A stretch of DNA of 35,170 nt from an uncultured Pedobacter sp. (GTDB taxonomy: Bacteria; Bacteroidota; Bacteroidia; Sphingobacteriales; Sphingobacteriaceae), in NCBI GenBank assembly GCA_946478755.1, contig CAMLDJ010000027.1, positions 1 to 35,170 of the forward strand, in the 5' to 3' direction. The position numbers were made by a program, and so were the translations under genes. This document shows, piece by piece, positions 32,614-35,170 of the stretch (the first letter of the stretch is position 1; the number at the start of each line of letters is the position of its first letter). A model generated the notes under the pieces. That model had not been told where the DNA came from. It searched no databases and worked only from the letters and a program-made list of their open reading frames with translations.

Positions 32614-33480
32614 ATGGTTTTCCTCGAGAACGAACACATTAAAGTTTCTTTCACAAAAAAAGGAGCAGAACTACGAAGCGTACTAAACAAAATAAACAAT
32701 TCTGATTATCTATGGAATGGCAACCCTGCTTACTGGGGAAAGTTCAGTCCCGTGCTTTTTCCTATTGTGGGCGCTTTAAAGAACAACACTTATTATTACA
32801 AAAATGAGAAGTATCAGCTATCAAGACATGGTTTCGCAAGAGATTTTGAATTCGAGGTCGATCAGCCAGGTATAGAAAACATTATTTTTACGCTTTCTCA
32901 TAATGAGGAAACCTTAAAAATCTATCCTTTTCAATTTAGGCTGCAGATAAAGTATAAGCTAACTGGGTCAGGCTTATCCTGCACCTATCAGGTTAGCAAT
33001 CCGGACCAACAGACTTTGTTATTTTCAATTGGTGCGCATCCTGCCTTTAAGGTCCCGTTACAACGTGGACTGGAATATACCGACTATTTTCTGGAGTTTA
33101 ACAACGATGACACCCTATCTTATCATAAGATTGACCACGATCTAATTGCCAATGAAACCGTTGAAATTGAACTGAAAGACAAAAAATTGCCATTAAGACA
33201 CGAGCTTTTTTATGATGATGCGCTGGTTTTTAAATCTTTAAAAAGTGATTGTATTTCCATCCGTAGCCAGAAGAGTCCGAATGGTCTCCATTTTAAGTTT
33301 AAGGACTTTCCATTTTTTGGCATCTGGTCAGCAAAAGATGCTGACTTCCTATGTCTTGAACCATGGTGCGGGATTGCTGATGGCCTGCACCGTACACAAA
33401 AGCTGGAAGAAAAAGAAGGCATTATATCTTTAGCTCCAGGTGAAATCTGGAGCAGAACATGGGAAATTGCATGCTTTTAA
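32614..33480 (+). CDS. Aldose 1-epimerase-like protein (LacX type)
   Basis: 288 residues from the ATG at 32614; a TTG two codons earlier is also in frame but less likely. Galactose-mutarotase beta-sandwich fold: YWGKFSPVLFPIVG, KYQLSRHGFARDFEFEV, LFSIGAHPAFKVPL and DFLCLEPWCGIADG are typical. The RHGFAR and GAHPAF histidines would be the catalytic acid/base pair together with E-P-W-C. The family converts alpha and beta anomers of sugars or sugar phosphates; the substrate is not known. No signal peptide, so cytosolic. It ends the co-directional run and overlaps the convergent histidine kinase gene by 4 bases (33477-33480). Confidence 0.87.
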   Translation: MVFLENEHIKVSFTKKGAELRSVLNKINNSDYLWNGNPAYWGKFSPVLFPIVGALKNNTYYYKNEKYQLSRHGFARDFEFEVDQPGIENIIFTLSHNEETLKIYPFQFRLQIKYKLTGSGLSCTYQVSNPDQQTLLFSIGAHPAFKVPLQRGLEYTDYFLEFNNDDTLSYHKIDHDLIANETVEIELKDKKLPLRHELFYDDALVFKSLKSDCISIRSQKSPNGLHFKFKDFPFFGIWSAKDADFLCLEPWCGIADGLHRTQKLEEKEGIISLAPGEIWSRTWEIACF

Positions 33481-34682
33481 GCAGTTGATATTTTAAGAGC
33501 AGGAAGATGAACGCTAAATTTAGTGCCTTTATTTGCACCTTCACTTTCTGCAAAGACCTTGCCTCTATGTGCTTCTACAAGAACCTTCACTATGGAAAGA
33601 CCCAATCCGGTTGAGTGTTCCCCGTAAGTAGGCTGGGCACTTAAGCGGGTAAAGCGTTGAAATAATTGTGTTTTATCTTCCATAGTTAAACCTGGTCCCT
33701 CATCTTTAACGGCTATGATTACTTTATCATCGGCAGTTTGTACCTGCACATAGATATTGGTATCAAAGGGTGAATACTTGATGGCATTATTGACCAGATT
33801 ATCTACTATTTCATTCAGCTTACCTTCATCTGCATTTATAAATACATCTGTTTCGGCATTAAAATGGATAATTTGACCCTTTCTTTCTGCCAAAGGCTGG
33901 TTCATGGCTACTACACAACTTACGAGATAGGATACATTTAATTTTACGAGCAGCAGTCTCATTTCATCAGCTTCCATACTTCCTGGTTGCAACAATTCGT
34001 CTACAATGCGCACCATGTTTAAACTGGCCATTTTGATCTGATCACACATGGTATCCACTATATCCGGGTCATGTTTTTTAAGTTTGATCAGATCTGCACG
34101 AACAGGAATGGTGCTGAGCGGGTTTTTCAGATCATGAGCAGTTGCGTTTAACATTTGATTGTGGTTTGCCGCCAGCAGCTGCGAGGCCAGCTTAAGCTCA
34201 ATCTGGTTCATTGCAACATCTCGTAAATCACTCAAAATCTCCTGCTCCTCATCTGTAAGGACCCTCGGCACTTTATCGATGACACAAAAAGCCCCAAGAT
34301 TAACTCCGTCTTTTGTTTTAAGTGGAAATCCTGCGTAAAATCGCAGTCCAAAATCGCCGACAACCAGTTTATGACCCATTGTTCTTGGATCGGTTGCAGC
34401 GTTTTCCACCAGGTAAAAATCATCTGACAGGACAACATCTGTATATAGGCCTTCCTCTCGCCTGACCTGTTCTCTATCCAAACCGTATCTGGATTTTAGC
34501 CATACCGTATCCTTATCTACAAAACTGATGATAGCTACCGGTACCTTAATGAGTTTTGCTGCAAGTTCGGTTAATTTATCAAAAGTTGCATCGGGAATGG
34601 TATTTAATATATCATACTTATGCAAGGTTCTGATCCGCTCCTCTTCAGGTGAAATGAAATCAGGATTTGTATGTGTAGTCAT
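33477..34682 (-). CDS. Soluble GAF-domain sensor histidine kinase
   Basis: 401 residues with no membrane segment. The GAF sensor domain is about 25-160 (VPVAIISFVDKDTVWLKSRY, FYAGFPLKTKDGVNLGAFCV). The HisKA dimer helix has phospho-acceptor H183 (NATAHDLKNPLS). The HATPase has the N box (NEIVDNLVNNAIKYSP, about 290-304), the G1 box (DEGPGL, 327-332), an F box (LFQRFTRL) and the G2 box (HSTGLGLSIVK). GAF ligands are usually small molecules or a chromophore; the one bound here is unknown, though the leading TLHKYDILNTIPDATFDKLT is typical of two-component kinases with diffuse signals. No response regulator is adjacent. Its partner is unassigned. Confidence 0.92.
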   Translation of the reverse strand: MTTHTNPDFISPEEERIRTLHKYDILNTIPDATFDKLTELAAKLIKVPVAIISFVDKDTVWLKSRYGLDREQVRREEGLYTDVVLSDDFYLVENAATDPRTMGHKLVVGDFGLRFYAGFPLKTKDGVNLGAFCVIDKVPRVLTDEEQEILSDLRDVAMNQIELKLASQLLAANHNQMLNATAHDLKNPLSTIPVRADLIKLKKHDPDIVDTMCDQIKMASLNMVRIVDELLQPGSMEADEMRLLLVKLNVSYLVSCVVAMNQPLAERKGQIIHFNAETDVFINADEGKLNEIVDNLVNNAIKYSPFDTNIYVQVQTADDKVIIAVKDEGPGLTMEDKTQLFQRFTRLSAQPTYGEHSTGLGLSIVKVLVEAHRGKVFAESEGANKGTKFSVHLPALKISTA

Positions 34683-34743
34683 GAGCGAAAAAAATAGGGT
34701 GACGATAAAGTTAACATTGTCACTTCACAAAACAAAATAAACC

Positions 34744-35170
34744 TTACTTAAATACAGCAGTTCTTTTACTTGAAGTATGCGCATTAAAAATACCTAAGGC
34801 CCCGTTATTAAAATTTGAGACTGGATTAGCAGGCGCAACGGGCGGCCCGTTCCCACCACTTATCTGGCCCAAATTGTACAAATACCTGTAAACATTACGA
34901 TCTATACACTGAAATTCCACATGCAGACTGTCGCCGGGCGTCAAGTCATCCAGTTCATAAAAAATGGCATCAGACACTTTATTTCCGTTGGTAAATCGGT
35001 CTTCATTTACCATATCTTCTACTGTTTTGTCTTTGATTTTTAAAATATAGCGGTACTGGTTCGGAGTAAGTTCCGGATCCAGATAGTTAACAGCGATGTA
35101 GGTATTTACAGTTCCAAAAAAATCAAATTGCTTAAAAGTCAGCGAGTCCAGTATCACCCTTCCGGGCATT
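34744..35170 (-). CDS. DUF4249 family protein, C-terminal part
   Basis: About 142 residues of a protein whose N-terminus lies beyond the right edge; the first visible Met at 35167-35169 is probably internal. The visible part has the late DUF4249 pattern: KIKDKTVEDM, ISDAIFYELDDLTPGDSLHV-like segment, FQCIDRNVYRYLYNL, and the ending GALGIFNAHTSSKRTAVFK. DUF4249 proteins are outer-membrane lipoproteins usually encoded next to a TonB-dependent receptor with a carboxypeptidase-regulatory-like domain; the receptor would lie to the right of the window. Function is unknown. The neighbouring kinase gene starts 61 bp further left. Confidence 0.8.
   Translation of the reverse strand, partial: MPGRVILDSLTFKQFDFFGTVNTYIAVNYLDPELTPNQYRYILKIKDKTVEDMVNEDRFTNGNKVSDAIFYELDDLTPGDSLHVEFQCIDRNVYRYLYNLGQISGGNGPPVAPANPVSNFNNGALGIFNAHTSSKRTAVFK

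Overview
The window looks like a chromosomal segment of a Bacteroidota bacterium, most likely Sphingobacteriaceae (Pedobacter-like). The signs are a SusC/FecA-type TonB receptor with an N-terminal carboxypeptidase-regulatory-like domain, a FecR anti-sigma protein, a DUF4249 protein, a TlpA/DUF4369 lipoprotein and a DPP-IV-like S9 peptidase. In addition, promoters follow the Bacteroidota pattern (TTTG, then about 20 nt, then TAnnTTTG), and clear Shine-Dalgarno sequences are mostly absent. The genus is inferred from protein character, not from a database match.

Left part (1-9500). A truncated siderophore-type TonB receptor runs off the left edge. It is followed by ppnP, the RNase P RNA gene (rnpB) and an NtrC-type sigma-54 response regulator. 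A minus-strand group then holds a ClC-CBS chloride channel, an RluA-type pseudouridine synthase and a PhoB-like response regulator with a likely Pho-box-like operator. After it come a TlpA-like lipoprotein and gatB, with gatB the upstream gene of that pair.

Middle (9650-19500). This part has a Gfo/Idh/MocA oxidoreductase, an orphan and apparently decayed FecR protein, an SDR-like protein, a BtuB-like TonB receptor, a GH29 alpha-L-fucosidase and a DUF1080 protein. Small genes follow: a 44-residue membrane microprotein, a cold-shock protein with a textbook Bacteroidota promoter and terminator, and a YtxH-like protein. An ExbD without ExbB, a sirtuin lacking its zinc cysteines and an 80-residue unknown protein complete it.

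Right part (19830-35170). alaS on the minus strand is divergent from a long plus-strand run. That run contains a MerR regulator, a secreted helix-hairpin-helix/beta-barrel protein translationally coupled to ComEC, and then a tightly spaced group: enoyl-CoA hydratase, a secreted unknown protein, an LtaS-like phosphoglycerol transferase, an S9 peptidase and an aldose-epimerase-like protein. A GAF histidine kinase and the C-terminus of a DUF4249 protein close the window on the minus strand.

Most genes are housekeeping or ordinary environmental functions. No CRISPR array, transposase, prophage, tRNA or defence island was seen. The most unusual items are: the HhH/beta-barrel-ComEC pair, a candidate DNA-uptake module; a related intergenic element (degenerate ~43-nt repeats followed by a hairpin) just 3' of both clc and alaS; three TTAAC repeats at 11-nt pitch before the PhoB-like gene; the zinc-less sirtuin; a perfect 25-bp inverted repeat after the 80-residue gene; and the repeat-rich intergenic region at 16.1 kb.
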